From Silicimonas sp. (lineage in GTDB: Bacteria > Pseudomonadota > Alphaproteobacteria > Rhodobacterales > Rhodobacteraceae): 64,000 nucleotides of DNA. The translations under genes were made by a program, and so were the position numbers. Shown here piece after piece: positions 38,286 to 47,004 of this stretch. Location: NCBI GenBank assembly GCA_022826205.1, contig JAJDVJ010000193.1, forward strand, positions 26,516 to 90,515. The letters run 5' to 3'. Within the stretch, counting starts at the first letter, position 1. Each line of letters begins with the position of its first letter. Below the pieces are notes generated by a model. That model ran no database searches. It was not told where the DNA came from and saw only the letters and a program-made list of their open reading frames with translations.

Positions 38286-39867
38286 TGCAACCACCGAAGT
38301 GAGAGTCACCGCCGCCTCGGATATCGAGGTCGACCGCGATGCTCTGGACACCTCGATCAAGGAATTCGCCGCAGCGAATGGCGAGTATTACGTCGAAAGC
38401 TTCCACAAGATACACGACGCCACTACCGCGATCCCCGGCACGTTCAACCTTTGGGCCGCCGTTCTTGGCCCGCTCTGGGCGGCGTCGCGCGCGATCTGGG
38501 GGATGTTCTGGACCTTCCTGATCCTGGAGGTCATTGCCTGGGTTCAGATCGGCCGCGGGGCTTGGGGCAATCCGGGTGCCGAGATCGGCGAGCGGGCCGA
38601 ACGGCAGTTGGCGCGCGCGGAGCAGTTGCGTCAGCGTGCGGCAGATGCGACCGAGCAGGCCGATATAGAGCGTTTCACGAAGCTTGCAGAGAACATTCAG
38701 AAAGCCGCTGATTCCAGTCTGGAGCAGGCCGCGGCGGCTCAGGCGGAGGCCAGCAGTATCATGCTGACGGGGCTTGCCCTGTTGCTCGTGTTCAAGCTGG
38801 TCCAGGGACTTTATGCCAACCAGATCTATGAAAGGCAGTATTCCCGCTGGCGGGTTGATCCGGAGAAGACCGAAAGCGGGCGCAAGAACCAGAACACGGT
38901 TCTTGGCGCAATATTGACGGCCGCGATCGGGCCATTGATCGTTTACAAGTTCACGGTCGCTTCTTCGCTTCCGCTCCTGGACGCTTTCCCCGAAACGAGC
39001 GTCTCCGAGATAATTCTGGGCGAAGGCGGCGGGACGCTGTTTTCCTCGATTGCCAACTGGCTTGAGGCCAGGATCGACCGGGCGGCCGCCGCGGGTGGTG
39101 ATGTGTTTGACGGAATAGTGAACGGGGTTCGGGCGGTTCTGGACGCGCTTACGGTGGCGCTTAACGGCTCACCTTGGCCGGTGGTCATGCTGGTGATCGT
39201 CGTGACGGCATGGCGGGCGGCAGGGCCGCGCGTGGCGATTTTCACGGCCGCCTCGCTGGCCTATATCGCGTTGCTTGGCTACTGGGCCGTTGCCATGGAA
39301 ACGGTTGCGCTTGTGGGCGCAGCGGTGATCCTCTGCGTGGTCTTCGGCATTCCACTTGGCATCTGGTTCGGCAAATCGCGCCGCGCCTACAACATCGCCG
39401 AGCCAGTGCTTGACCTGATGCAGACGCTGCCAGCCTTCGTCTATCTGATCCCGATCATTGCCTTCTTCGGCACCGGCAATCCGCCGGGCATCCTGGCGAC
39501 GATCATATTCGGCATGCCGCCGGTGATCCGCCTGACGGCACTGGGAATGCGTGGGGTCCCCGGCAGCATCAAGGAAGCGGCGGTGGCATTCGGTGCGTCC
39601 CGCTGGCAACTGCTGAAGGATGTGGAAATTCCGCTCGCCCTGCCTTCGATCATGACCGGTGTGAACCAGACCATCCTCATGTGCCTGTCGATGGTTGTGA
39701 TCATCTCGCTGATTGGCGGCGGCGGCCTTGGCAAGGAAATCCTTGAGGCGCTGCAATACGCTGCCAAGGGACCGGGCCTTCTGGGCGGCTTCGCCATCCT
39801 CTTCGTGGCCATGGTGCTGGATCGGATCATTCAGGGCGCGTTCCGCCGCGAAGACGAGAAAATCTGA
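38278..39867 (+). CDS. Betaine-type ABC permease (importer 1) with DUF2628-like N-terminal extension
   Basis: 529 residues. The C-terminal half is a ProW-type BPD_transp_1 permease (LQTLPAFVYLIPIIAFFG, GVPGSIKEAAVAFGAS, GGGGLGKEILEAL). The N-terminal 200 or so residues are extra: residues 36-100 have the pattern YYVESFHKI...TFNLWAAVLGPLWAASRAIW with two hydrophobic helices, resembling DUF2628, then a charged coiled-coil-like stretch and further membrane segments. E. coli ProW is only about 354 residues. The same architecture is in the second permease (45463). Confidence 0.9.
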   Translation: MTDATTEVRVTAASDIEVDRDALDTSIKEFAAANGEYYVESFHKIHDATTAIPGTFNLWAAVLGPLWAASRAIWGMFWTFLILEVIAWVQIGRGAWGNPGAEIGERAERQLARAEQLRQRAADATEQADIERFTKLAENIQKAADSSLEQAAAAQAEASSIMLTGLALLLVFKLVQGLYANQIYERQYSRWRVDPEKTESGRKNQNTVLGAILTAAIGPLIVYKFTVASSLPLLDAFPETSVSEIILGEGGGTLFSSIANWLEARIDRAAAAGGDVFDGIVNGVRAVLDALTVALNGSPWPVVMLVIVVTAWRAAGPRVAIFTAASLAYIALLGYWAVAMETVALVGAAVILCVVFGIPLGIWFGKSRRAYNIAEPVLDLMQTLPAFVYLIPIIAFFGTGNPPGILATIIFGMPPVIRLTALGMRGVPGSIKEAAVAFGASRWQLLKDVEIPLALPSIMTGVNQTILMCLSMVVIISLIGGGGLGKEILEALQYAAKGPGLLGGFAILFVAMVLDRIIQGAFRREDEKI

Positions 39868-39876
39868 TGTGAAACC

Positions 39877-39901
39877 ACACCCGGCGATTGTCGCCGGGTG
39901 T
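39877..39901 (+). terminator. Intercistronic hairpin between permease and ureohydrolase genes
   Basis: Perfect 10-bp stem (ACACCCGGCG with CGCCGGGTGT) and 5-nt loop between the two genes, without T-run. It may protect or uncouple the ureohydrolase message. Confidence 0.55.
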
Positions 39902-39915
39902 CGCCGAGGTTCAAG

Positions 39916-40905
39916 ATGAGCGACCCCTACCAAACGTCCATGATGGAAAACCTCTATTGGTGGGGTATCCCCACGCTCTTCCGGTGCCCGAACGAGGGAC
40001 CAGAGGGAAGGGATATCGCTCTTGTCGGTGTGCCACACTCAACCGGCAACGGGACGACCGAGCGGGATCAGCACCTTGGCCCCCGCGCACTGCGGAATGT
40101 CTCGGCCGTATCGCGGCGGACGCACGGGGGTTTTCAGTTGAACCCCTGGGAGGTGGCCAAGATCGTGGATGTGGGCGACGTCCCGTTCCCCCGCGCCAAT
40201 GACAACGAGCATTGCATCAAGCAGATCACGCGCTTCTTTGCGGACATAGACGCCGCAGGTGCGCGGCCGATTTCGGTTGGCGGCGATCACTCCATAACCG
40301 GAGGTATCGTGCAGGCGCTTGGAGGCGGACAAATCACTGGCGGCGAGCCGGTGTGTTTTCTGCATTTGGACGCACATACGGACGTATTCACCAAGGTGGA
40401 TCATTTCCTTGGGGCCAAGAAGTCTGCGGCGCATTGGGGCGCCTATCTGGCGGATCAGGGCGATGTGGACCCGGGCCATTCCATGCAAATTGGGCTGCGT
40501 GGGCATGCGCGAACACTGGATTGGCTGCAACCGTCATATGACTATGGCTACAATGTCGTGACCATGAAAGAGTTTCGCAAACGCGGGATTGATGACGTGG
40601 TCGCTCAGATCCGAGAGATTCTGGCAGGAAGGCCGGTCTACATCACCTTCGATCTGGACTGTCTCGACCCGACAATAGCGCCAGGGGTGTCAAATATCGA
40701 GGCCGGAGAAAGGGGCTTCGACATCGACGAGGCAGTGGCCATCCTGCACGCGGTTCGGGGCATGAACATTGTCGGCGGCGACGTCGTCTGCATGATGCCA
40801 ACCAAGGACAGCCCAAACCAGATCACCGCACTGACCGCGGCCGCGGTGATGTTCGAGATGATCTCGATGGTTGCCGAAAATGCTGCAAAGGGAGCCAACG
40901 CATGA
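39916..40905 (+). CDS. Ureohydrolase family enzyme (agmatinase/guanidinobutyrase-like)
   Basis: 329 residues. All six binuclear manganese ligands are present: H125 (GGDHS), D152, H154 and D156 (DAHTD), and D246 and D248 (FDLDCLDP). Family members release urea from guanidino compounds such as agmatine, 4-guanidinobutyrate or guanidine. It ends the operon of a betaine-type importer, an unusual partner suggesting import and hydrolysis of a cationic guanidino solute. The substrate cannot be fixed from sequence. Confidence 0.88.
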   Translation: MSDPYQTSMMENLYWWGIPTLFRCPNEGPEGRDIALVGVPHSTGNGTTERDQHLGPRALRNVSAVSRRTHGGFQLNPWEVAKIVDVGDVPFPRANDNEHCIKQITRFFADIDAAGARPISVGGDHSITGGIVQALGGGQITGGEPVCFLHLDAHTDVFTKVDHFLGAKKSAAHWGAYLADQGDVDPGHSMQIGLRGHARTLDWLQPSYDYGYNVVTMKEFRKRGIDDVVAQIREILAGRPVYITFDLDCLDPTIAPGVSNIEAGERGFDIDEAVAILHAVRGMNIVGGDVVCMMPTKDSPNQITALTAAAVMFEMISMVAENAAKGANA

Positions 40906-41056
40906 GCCGTCAGGCCGCCCTGTTCTTTCGGCCCCTGTCCGGCATGGATCCGGCCAGAAGCGATCCCCGTAACACGACTGTTCGATTGCGCTGCCTACAC
41001 CCCGCAACGCCGAAAATTCACCGTCCAAGCGTCAGCATATTCGAAATTGGCCGATG
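40902..41056 (+). CDS. Possible 51-residue ORF after ureohydrolase
   Basis: An ATG overlapping the ureohydrolase stop (ATGA) opens a 51-codon frame starting MSRQAALFFRPLSGMD, with no recognised motif. The overlap resembles real coupled starts elsewhere in the window, but the peptide looks unstructured and arginine-rich. It could be a chance frame. Confidence 0.2.
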
Positions 41057-41268
41057 AAGTTCGGACCGGATCTGAATTGCAGCTTCGGCAATGTCCGCTC
41101 GTCCACCGGAGAATGACCTCGCAATTCGACCGTGCTCCCCGCTCTGTGAGTTGCGGCATAGCCTGACGAGCACGGGACGTTGGATGAATCGTGATTGGGT
41201 ACCCGGCGCTTTCCTTCCAAGCATGGTTGGGAAATCGTCGAATGGTCGTGGGCGCGCCAAAGTGAGAC
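41057..41268. other. Intergenic region between convergent genes
   Basis: The 363-bp gap between the ureohydrolase stop and the LysR end, including the short frame above, holds no convincing gene. No clear terminator hairpin was found by eye. Confidence 0.4.
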
Positions 41269-42186
41269 CTATTCCGTCGAGAAGAGCGGTACATCCTGGC
41301 GGACTTGCAGGAAGGACCAAATTGACCTCGTCGCCCGATTGGAGCGTTGAAGACCCCTGAACAGCCGGATCTCGAGGTCGATTTTCCAGTCCGGGTCGCC
41401 GGTGAGGACCAACAATCCGTTCTCGAGGTCGGGCGCGACGAGGCTCTTGGGCAACCAGGCGACTCCGTCGCCCGCACGTGCCCGAATTCGGAGCGCGCCG
41501 GCCATCGAATTCTCATAGACCGTGCGCAGCTGGCTCGTCAGGTTCTTTTCGGCAAGCAGGGGTTGCAGGAGTTGCCCGATCGGCGCGGCATCGCCGAAAC
41601 GCAAGAATGGCATCTCGATGCTTGGTGCGTCGAAACTGAAAATCGGGCATCCATCGGCACCGGGTTTGCACACCAAGATGAGTTGGTCGCTGCCGATCAG
41701 AACTGAGTCAAAGGATCCGGTCGGCGGGGTGCCCGTTTGCTGGTAGGCAACCACGAAATCCACGTCGCCTCGTTTGAGATCGCGCAGGCAGTTCGGCAAG
41801 TCATCCGCACGCAGCCTGGACAGGATCGGGCCATAGGCTTCTTCCAGCGCTTGCAGCCAGGCGGGATAGAACCGCCAGCCGATGGAATGCTGCGCACCAA
41901 ATGTGATGACATATTTGTCGGGAAGCGATTGCGCTTCCAGGATTTGGCTGCGCTCGTGTTCGATCCTCGACAGCGCGTGCAGTCCGGCCTCCAGCATCTG
42001 TACACCGGCTTCGGTAAGCTCGACCGGCTGATGAGACCTGTCGACCAGCACGGCGCCGACCCAGCCTTCCAATGACTTGATTCGACGGCTAAAGGCCGGC
42101 TGGCTGAGATTGCCCAAGGCTGCTGCTTGGGAAAAGTTCCCGGTCTGGCGCAGGCGGTCAAGATCGCGGAAGTGAGAAACGTCCAT
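41269..42186 (-). CDS. LysR-family transcriptional regulator
   Basis: 305 residues from MDVSHFRDLDRLRQTGNFSQAAALGNLSQPAFSRRIKSLE (ATG 42186; MLFA start at 42198 is possible), with a classical LysR helix-turn-helix at the N-terminus and a binding domain (LKRGDVDFVVAYQQ). It is divergent from the PLP-enzyme gene. A T-N11-A palindrome between the starts is its likely binding site. It probably controls the PLP enzyme and the second betaine importer that follows. Confidence 0.9.
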   Translation of the reverse strand: MDVSHFRDLDRLRQTGNFSQAAALGNLSQPAFSRRIKSLEGWVGAVLVDRSHQPVELTEAGVQMLEAGLHALSRIEHERSQILEAQSLPDKYVITFGAQHSIGWRFYPAWLQALEEAYGPILSRLRADDLPNCLRDLKRGDVDFVVAYQQTGTPPTGSFDSVLIGSDQLILVCKPGADGCPIFSFDAPSIEMPFLRFGDAAPIGQLLQPLLAEKNLTSQLRTVYENSMAGALRIRARAGDGVAWLPKSLVAPDLENGLLVLTGDPDWKIDLEIRLFRGLQRSNRATRSIWSFLQVRQDVPLFSTE

Positions 42187-42199
42187 GGCGAACAACATA

Positions 42200-42214
42200 A
42201 TGCAAATTTTGCAT
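42200..42214. promoter_or_regulatory. LysR-type T-N11-A operator
   Basis: ATGCAAATTTTGCAT has perfect 7-bp arms and the T-N11-A spacing at 42201-42213 typical of LysR regulators. It is just upstream of the LysR gene start and 80 bp before the divergent PLP-enzyme gene. Confidence 0.75.
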
Positions 42215-42294
42215 AATGCCATCCAAACATAACATTGGTTTGTCAGCGGCTTCTGCGACAGGCTGTGCCGGCCTGATTGTCTTTGGATGCTGCC

Positions 42295-43338
42295 ATGGCT
42301 GACGTTGAATTGTTGACACGCGAGACGTCGCGGATTGATTTTGACCGCTTCCCGCGCATCAGCTTGTGCCACCAGCCCACGCCGACCGAGGCGTTGCCGC
42401 GCTTGACCGCATTGATGGGTGGACCTCGCCTTTTCATCAAGCGGGATGACTGCACGGGTCTGGCCACCGGCGGCAACAAGACCCGCAAGCTCGAGTTTTT
42501 GGTGGGCGAAGCCATGCGCGACAAGGCGGATATGCTTGTCACTCAAGGTGCAGTGCAGTCAAACCATGTCCGCCAGACGGCAGCGGCGGCCTGTAAAGTC
42601 GGCATGAAGTGCCACGTTCTTCTGGAACGGCGCGTGCCGGGGCGCGATGTCTCCTACGAGGAAACCGGCAATGTGTTTCTGGACAGACTTTTTGGCGCCA
42701 CTCACGAGTTCCGGCCAGCCGGGCTCGACATGAATGCCGAAGCCGAAGCGGTGACTAGGGCGCTGTGCGCCGAGGGGCATCGCCCGTACTTCATCCCAGG
42801 TGGCGGCTCGAACCCGACTGGCGCGCTCGGTTATGCCAATTGTGCCCAGGAAATTGCCGATTACTGTCACGAGACTGGGCAGAACTTTGACTGGCTGGTC
42901 ATGGGAACCGGCAGTTCCGGCACCCAGGCCGGGCTGGTCGCGGGCTTTGCCGCAATCGGGCACGACCTGCCTGTGATGGGCGTCAGCGTTCGCCAGCCAC
43001 GCGATCGGCAGATGAACGCTGTCCACGGGTTGACCCGAAAAACTCTTGAAAGACTCGGCGCGGACGGCGTGCCGCTGAGCAAGATCCTCGTAGATGACGG
43101 CTATGTAGGTGAAGGCTACGGAATCCCTGCCGAGTCGACCCTTGAGGCGATTCACCTAACCGCCCGGCAAGAAGGCATCCTACTCGATCCTGTCTATTCG
43201 GCCAAGGCCATGGCCGGACTCATCGGCATGATCCGAGAAGGCTTTTTTGAGCCAAGCGACACCGTGCTGTTTCTGCATACAGGGGGGGCTACGGCGCTAT
43301 TCGCTTATCAGGAGCAACTCGCCGCATCAATGAACTGA
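42295..43338 (+). CDS. PLP-dependent D-cysteine desulfhydrase / L-cysteate sulfo-lyase family enzyme
   Basis: 347-residue fold-type II PLP enzyme of the ACC-deaminase family. The PLP lysine lies in ATGGNKTRKLEFL and the neighbouring block GAVQSNHVRQTAAAA matches the family; VMGTGSSGTQAGLVAG binds the phosphate. Members include D-cysteine desulfhydrase and CuyA (L-cysteate sulfo-lyase) of roseobacters, which I cannot tell apart by eye. ATG 42295 is favoured over TTG 42277. It is followed 43 bp later by the second betaine-type importer. Confidence 0.85.
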   Translation: MADVELLTRETSRIDFDRFPRISLCHQPTPTEALPRLTALMGGPRLFIKRDDCTGLATGGNKTRKLEFLVGEAMRDKADMLVTQGAVQSNHVRQTAAAACKVGMKCHVLLERRVPGRDVSYEETGNVFLDRLFGATHEFRPAGLDMNAEAEAVTRALCAEGHRPYFIPGGGSNPTGALGYANCAQEIADYCHETGQNFDWLVMGTGSSGTQAGLVAGFAAIGHDLPVMGVSVRQPRDRQMNAVHGLTRKTLERLGADGVPLSKILVDDGYVGEGYGIPAESTLEAIHLTARQEGILLDPVYSAKAMAGLIGMIREGFFEPSDTVLFLHTGGATALFAYQEQLAASMN

Positions 43339-43381
43339 CCAGACGCCGGGCAACGGCGCGAAACCAACTATGGAGGAAACC

Positions 43382-44347
43382 ATGAATACCACATTGAAGA
43401 CATTCGGCCTGGCTGCGGTCGTCAGCTTTGGGGCCCTGCCTGCACTGGCCGCCGAAGAGGTCAAGATCGGCCTGCCATCCTGGACCGGCGCGCAAGCGAT
43501 CGGGCACCTGTTGGGCGAGGTTGTCACCTCGCGCATTGGCGGAAAGGTCGAATATGTCCCAGGCAACAACGCCACGATCTTCCAGGCGATGGACCAGGGC
43601 AAGGGCGACATAGACGTGCACCCGGATGTTTGGTTGCCGAACCAGGAGAGCTTTACCAACAAGTATGTCGAAGGCGCGGGCACTGTAGTGCTGTCGTCCA
43701 ACCCTTATGAAGGAAACCAAGGCTTCTGTGTCTCCAAGGATTTCGGCGAGGCCAACAACATCACCGACATTGCCGACCTTGGACGTCCGGACGTCGCTGC
43801 GCTGATGGACAGCGATGGCAACGGGAAGGGCGAGATGTGGATCGGCGCGCCGGGTTGGGCCTCCGCCAACGTCAACGAAGTCAAGACACGCGACTATGGA
43901 CTGCTGGATTTCATCGAGCCGATCCGGGCTGAGGAGAGCGTGAAGACAGCGCGCATCCGCGACTCCATCGCCAAGGGCGAAGGCTATGCGTTCTACTGCT
44001 ACAAGCCGCACGCGGTTTGGTTCATGTTCGACGTCAAGATGCTCAGCGAGCCGACCTACGACCCGGCAAAGTACATCATGGTCCAACCGTCGGATGACGC
44101 CGATTGGTACAACAAGTCCATGGTCGCCACGAAGGACGCGCTGAAGGACGTGCAGATCGCATGGTCGAAGTCACTCGAAGAGCGCTCTCCCGCCATTGCC
44201 GAATTCTTCGCGAACTTCGCATTGACTGCGGACGACGTCAGCGGCTTGGCATTCGAGGTCAGTGCAAATGGCCGTGACCCTGCCGATGTTGCAAAAGAAT
44301 GGGTGGCGGCCAATTCAGACCGCGTCGACGCATGGCTGGGGCTCTGA
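43382..44347 (+). CDS. Betaine-type ABC substrate-binding protein (importer 2)
   Basis: 321 residues with a Sec signal (MNTTLKTFGLAAVVSFGALPALA). The mature OpuAC-like protein has VKIGLPSWTGAQAIG, DVHPDVWLPNQ and WIGAPGWAS, the cage tryptophan region. ATG 43382 follows GGAGGAAACC. It shares a domain plan with the first binding protein (36217) but differs throughout, so the ligands probably differ. It leads an operon with the ATPase, permease and hydrolase genes. Confidence 0.91.
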   Translation: MNTTLKTFGLAAVVSFGALPALAAEEVKIGLPSWTGAQAIGHLLGEVVTSRIGGKVEYVPGNNATIFQAMDQGKGDIDVHPDVWLPNQESFTNKYVEGAGTVVLSSNPYEGNQGFCVSKDFGEANNITDIADLGRPDVAALMDSDGNGKGEMWIGAPGWASANVNEVKTRDYGLLDFIEPIRAEESVKTARIRDSIAKGEGYAFYCYKPHAVWFMFDVKMLSEPTYDPAKYIMVQPSDDADWYNKSMVATKDALKDVQIAWSKSLEERSPAIAEFFANFALTADDVSGLAFEVSANGRDPADVAKEWVAANSDRVDAWLGL

Positions 44348-44368
44348 CCCCAAGCGGATCAAAGCCTT

Positions 44369-44396
44369 GGCGGCGCTGGCAATTGCCGGCGCCGCC
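44369..44396 (+). terminator. Intercistronic hairpin between binding-protein and ATPase genes (importer 2)
   Basis: 8-bp GC stem (GGCGGCGC with GCGCCGCC) enclosing a second palindromic core GGCAATTGCC. No T-run. It stands at the same place as the hairpin of importer 1. Confidence 0.6.
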
Positions 44397-44428
44397 ATGC
44401 CCATCCCGAACTGCATGACCCTGTCGAC

Positions 44429-45466
44429 ATGACCGACGACGCTGTCATTGAAATTTCCAACGTCTGGAAGATATTTGGTGACAATGCCCACGCCGCGTTG
44501 AAAGCGATCAAAGACCGGGGATTGGGCAAGGCAGAAGTTCTGTCAGAGTTCAACGCGGTGGTTGGAGTGGCTGATGTCAGCCTGTCGGTGAACCGTGGCG
44601 AGATTTTCTGCGTCATGGGCCTCTCCGGCAGCGGCAAGTCCACATTGGTACGCCATTTCAACCGCTTGCTTGAACCGACATCGGGCAAGATCGAAATCGA
44701 GGGCACCGATGTCATGGCGCTTGGTCCCCGCGAGCTTCAAAGGTTTCGCAACCAGACGATCGGCATGGTCTTTCAGAACTTCGCGCTGATGCCGCATCGC
44801 TCGGTGCTGGACAATGTCGCGATGCCCTTGGAAATCCGGCAAGTCGCAAAGAACGAACGGATGCGGCAAGCCGCTGCCATATTGGACATCGTGGAGCTTG
44901 GCGCCTGGGGGTCCAAGTTTGCTCACGAGCTTTCCGGTGGCATGCAGCAACGAGTCGGCCTTGCACGCGCCTTGGCTGCGAACCCGGACGTCCTGTTGAT
45001 GGACGAGCCGTTCTCGGCGCTCGATCCGCTGATACGGCGACAGTTGCAGGATGAATTCATCAAGCTCTCCAAGATCCTGAAGAAGACCACGATCTTCATC
45101 ACCCATGATCTGGACGAAGCTGTCCGCATTGGCGACCGCATCGCGATCATGCGCGACGGACGCATGGTGCAGATCGGCACGGCGGAAGACATCGTGATGC
45201 ATCCGGCCGATGATTACGTGGCAGATTTCGTGGCCGGCATCTCGCGGCTCAAGGTCGTTCATGCCCATGCCGTGATGCAGCCGATCGTCGCGCCCATCCC
45301 CGCCGACGCACCGCGAGTGGATGAGGCCGAAACGCTCAGCACGCTGATCAACCTGGCCATCGACGACGATCACCCGATCATCGTGCAGGATTCGGGCCGA
45401 GATGTCGGCGTCATTACACGTGCAGACCTGCTGCGAACCGTGATCGAAGGGACGGAGGTATCATGA
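44429..45466 (+). CDS. Betaine-type ABC transporter ATP-binding protein (importer 2, ProV-like)
   Basis: 345-residue paralogue of the ATPase at 37248. It has the same N-terminal ISNVWKIFGDNAHAAL, Walker A GLSGSGKST, signature LSGGMQQRVGLARAL, Walker B LLMDEPFSALDP and H-loop ITHDLDEAVRIGD. The C-terminal part holds a CBS-like region. It overlaps the permease gene by 4 bp. Confidence 0.94.
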   Translation: MTDDAVIEISNVWKIFGDNAHAALKAIKDRGLGKAEVLSEFNAVVGVADVSLSVNRGEIFCVMGLSGSGKSTLVRHFNRLLEPTSGKIEIEGTDVMALGPRELQRFRNQTIGMVFQNFALMPHRSVLDNVAMPLEIRQVAKNERMRQAAAILDIVELGAWGSKFAHELSGGMQQRVGLARALAANPDVLLMDEPFSALDPLIRRQLQDEFIKLSKILKKTTIFITHDLDEAVRIGDRIAIMRDGRMVQIGTAEDIVMHPADDYVADFVAGISRLKVVHAHAVMQPIVAPIPADAPRVDEAETLSTLINLAIDDDHPIIVQDSGRDVGVITRADLLRTVIEGTEVS

Positions 45467-47004
45467 CCGAAACCGCAGTCAACCCGCTGGAAGCCACCGA
45501 CACCGAGGTCGCGCGCGCCTATGCCGCCGAACGCAAGGACAATATCCGCGCCTTCGTGCGCACCAGTCCCGACTACTACATCAAGATGTTCGACAGAATT
45601 GGCGCCTCGGCCAAATTCACGCCGACGCTGAACCTGACGGCCGGACTGTTCGGCCCTATTTGGTTTGGGGCGCGCGGGCTTTGGAATTGGGCGCTGCCGT
45701 TTCTGATCATCGAGGCTCTTGCAATCGTGCAGATCGCACGTGGGCTCTTTGGTGACCTTGCTGCCGACGCGATGGCGCGGATTGCATCCATCGAGGGCAC
45801 GTTGGAATTGCGCCGCAAGCAGCTTGCCTCGGCGATTGAGAACAACACCGACAAGATTGACGTCTACCAACGAACCGTCGACTCGCTTGAGGCCAATATA
45901 GGCGGCATCCGGGACGAGGCTGCAGCTCTCGCCGCGCAAGGGCCAACGATTGCGCTCACAGGTCTGGGAATCCTGATTCTCGCGAAACTTGCGCAATCGC
46001 TTGCGGCCAACACGGCGCTGGAGGCGCGGTTCTCCGACTGGATCAGCGACCGCTCGATCCGCTCAGGCATGCCGATGCTGCAGATCGCGTTCAGTGCGAT
46101 CTTCATGGCGCTGATCGTGGCGGCGGCGGTGCTCCACTACTCTTTCCCGGGCCGGTTCACGTTGCTCAGCGACTTCCCCACCGATCCCGAAGTCCGTTTG
46201 ACAAGCATCGCGGGGGTCGAGGGGTTCTTCAACTGGGCGGTACTGAATGGCGAGGCGCTTTTCGACGCGATCACCTATGGCATCCGCCTGGTGCTGGATG
46301 CGCTGGAGATCGTCTTTGTCAGCACGCCCTGGATCGTGATCGCCTCGCTTATCATCCTCTTGACGTGGCTGACGGCAGGTGTCCGGATGGCGATCTATTC
46401 TGGCGCGTTCCTCGCTTACATGGGTCTCTTGGACTTTTGGGAAAAGGCGATGACGACATTGGCATTGCTGGGCACTGCAGCGTGCCTGTCGATCATCATT
46501 GGCATCCCTTTGGGCATGTTCGCCGCGCGCCGTCCAAGATTCTACAGCTTCATCCAGCCGATCATGGATTTCATGCAAACCATGCCTGCCTTTGTCTTCA
46601 TGATCCCGGTCATCGCCTTCTTTGGCACCGGCAAACCGGCGGCGGTTGTGACTACGATGATCTTCGGGGGCACCCCCGTGGTGCGCCTGACGGTGCTGGG
46701 CTTGCGTGGCGTTCCCGAGAGTGTGCGGGAAGCCGCAATCAGTTTCGGCGCGAATAAGTGGTACCTGCTGACAAAGGTAGACCTGCCGCTCGCCAGCCCC
46801 TCGATCCGTGCGGGCATCAACCAGACGATCATGCTGTCGCTCGCCATGGTCGTCGTCGCCTCGCTGATTGGCGCCAAGGGTCTAGGTGAAGACGTTCTTG
46901 AGGCATTGCAGTACGCCAACGTGGGACAGGGGATTCTTGCCGGATTCTCAATCCTCTTCTGCGCGATGATTCTTGACCGCATCGTGCAAGGCGGACGTCG
47001 ATGA
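45463..47004 (+). CDS. Betaine-type ABC permease (importer 2) with DUF2628-like N-terminal extension
   Basis: 513 residues. The C-terminal ProW-type permease has MQTMPAFVFMIPVIAFFGTG, GVPESVREAAISFGAN and GAKGLGEDVLEALQY. The N-terminal 200 residues are the same kind of extension as in the permease at 38278, with the DUF2628-like YYIKMFDRIG...LNLTAGLFGPIWFGARGLWN at the same residue positions. The shared architecture shows the two importers derive from one ancestor. It overlaps the hydrolase gene by 4 bp. Confidence 0.9.
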   Translation: MTETAVNPLEATDTEVARAYAAERKDNIRAFVRTSPDYYIKMFDRIGASAKFTPTLNLTAGLFGPIWFGARGLWNWALPFLIIEALAIVQIARGLFGDLAADAMARIASIEGTLELRRKQLASAIENNTDKIDVYQRTVDSLEANIGGIRDEAAALAAQGPTIALTGLGILILAKLAQSLAANTALEARFSDWISDRSIRSGMPMLQIAFSAIFMALIVAAAVLHYSFPGRFTLLSDFPTDPEVRLTSIAGVEGFFNWAVLNGEALFDAITYGIRLVLDALEIVFVSTPWIVIASLIILLTWLTAGVRMAIYSGAFLAYMGLLDFWEKAMTTLALLGTAACLSIIIGIPLGMFAARRPRFYSFIQPIMDFMQTMPAFVFMIPVIAFFGTGKPAAVVTTMIFGGTPVVRLTVLGLRGVPESVREAAISFGANKWYLLTKVDLPLASPSIRAGINQTIMLSLAMVVVASLIGAKGLGEDVLEALQYANVGQGILAGFSILFCAMILDRIVQGGRR

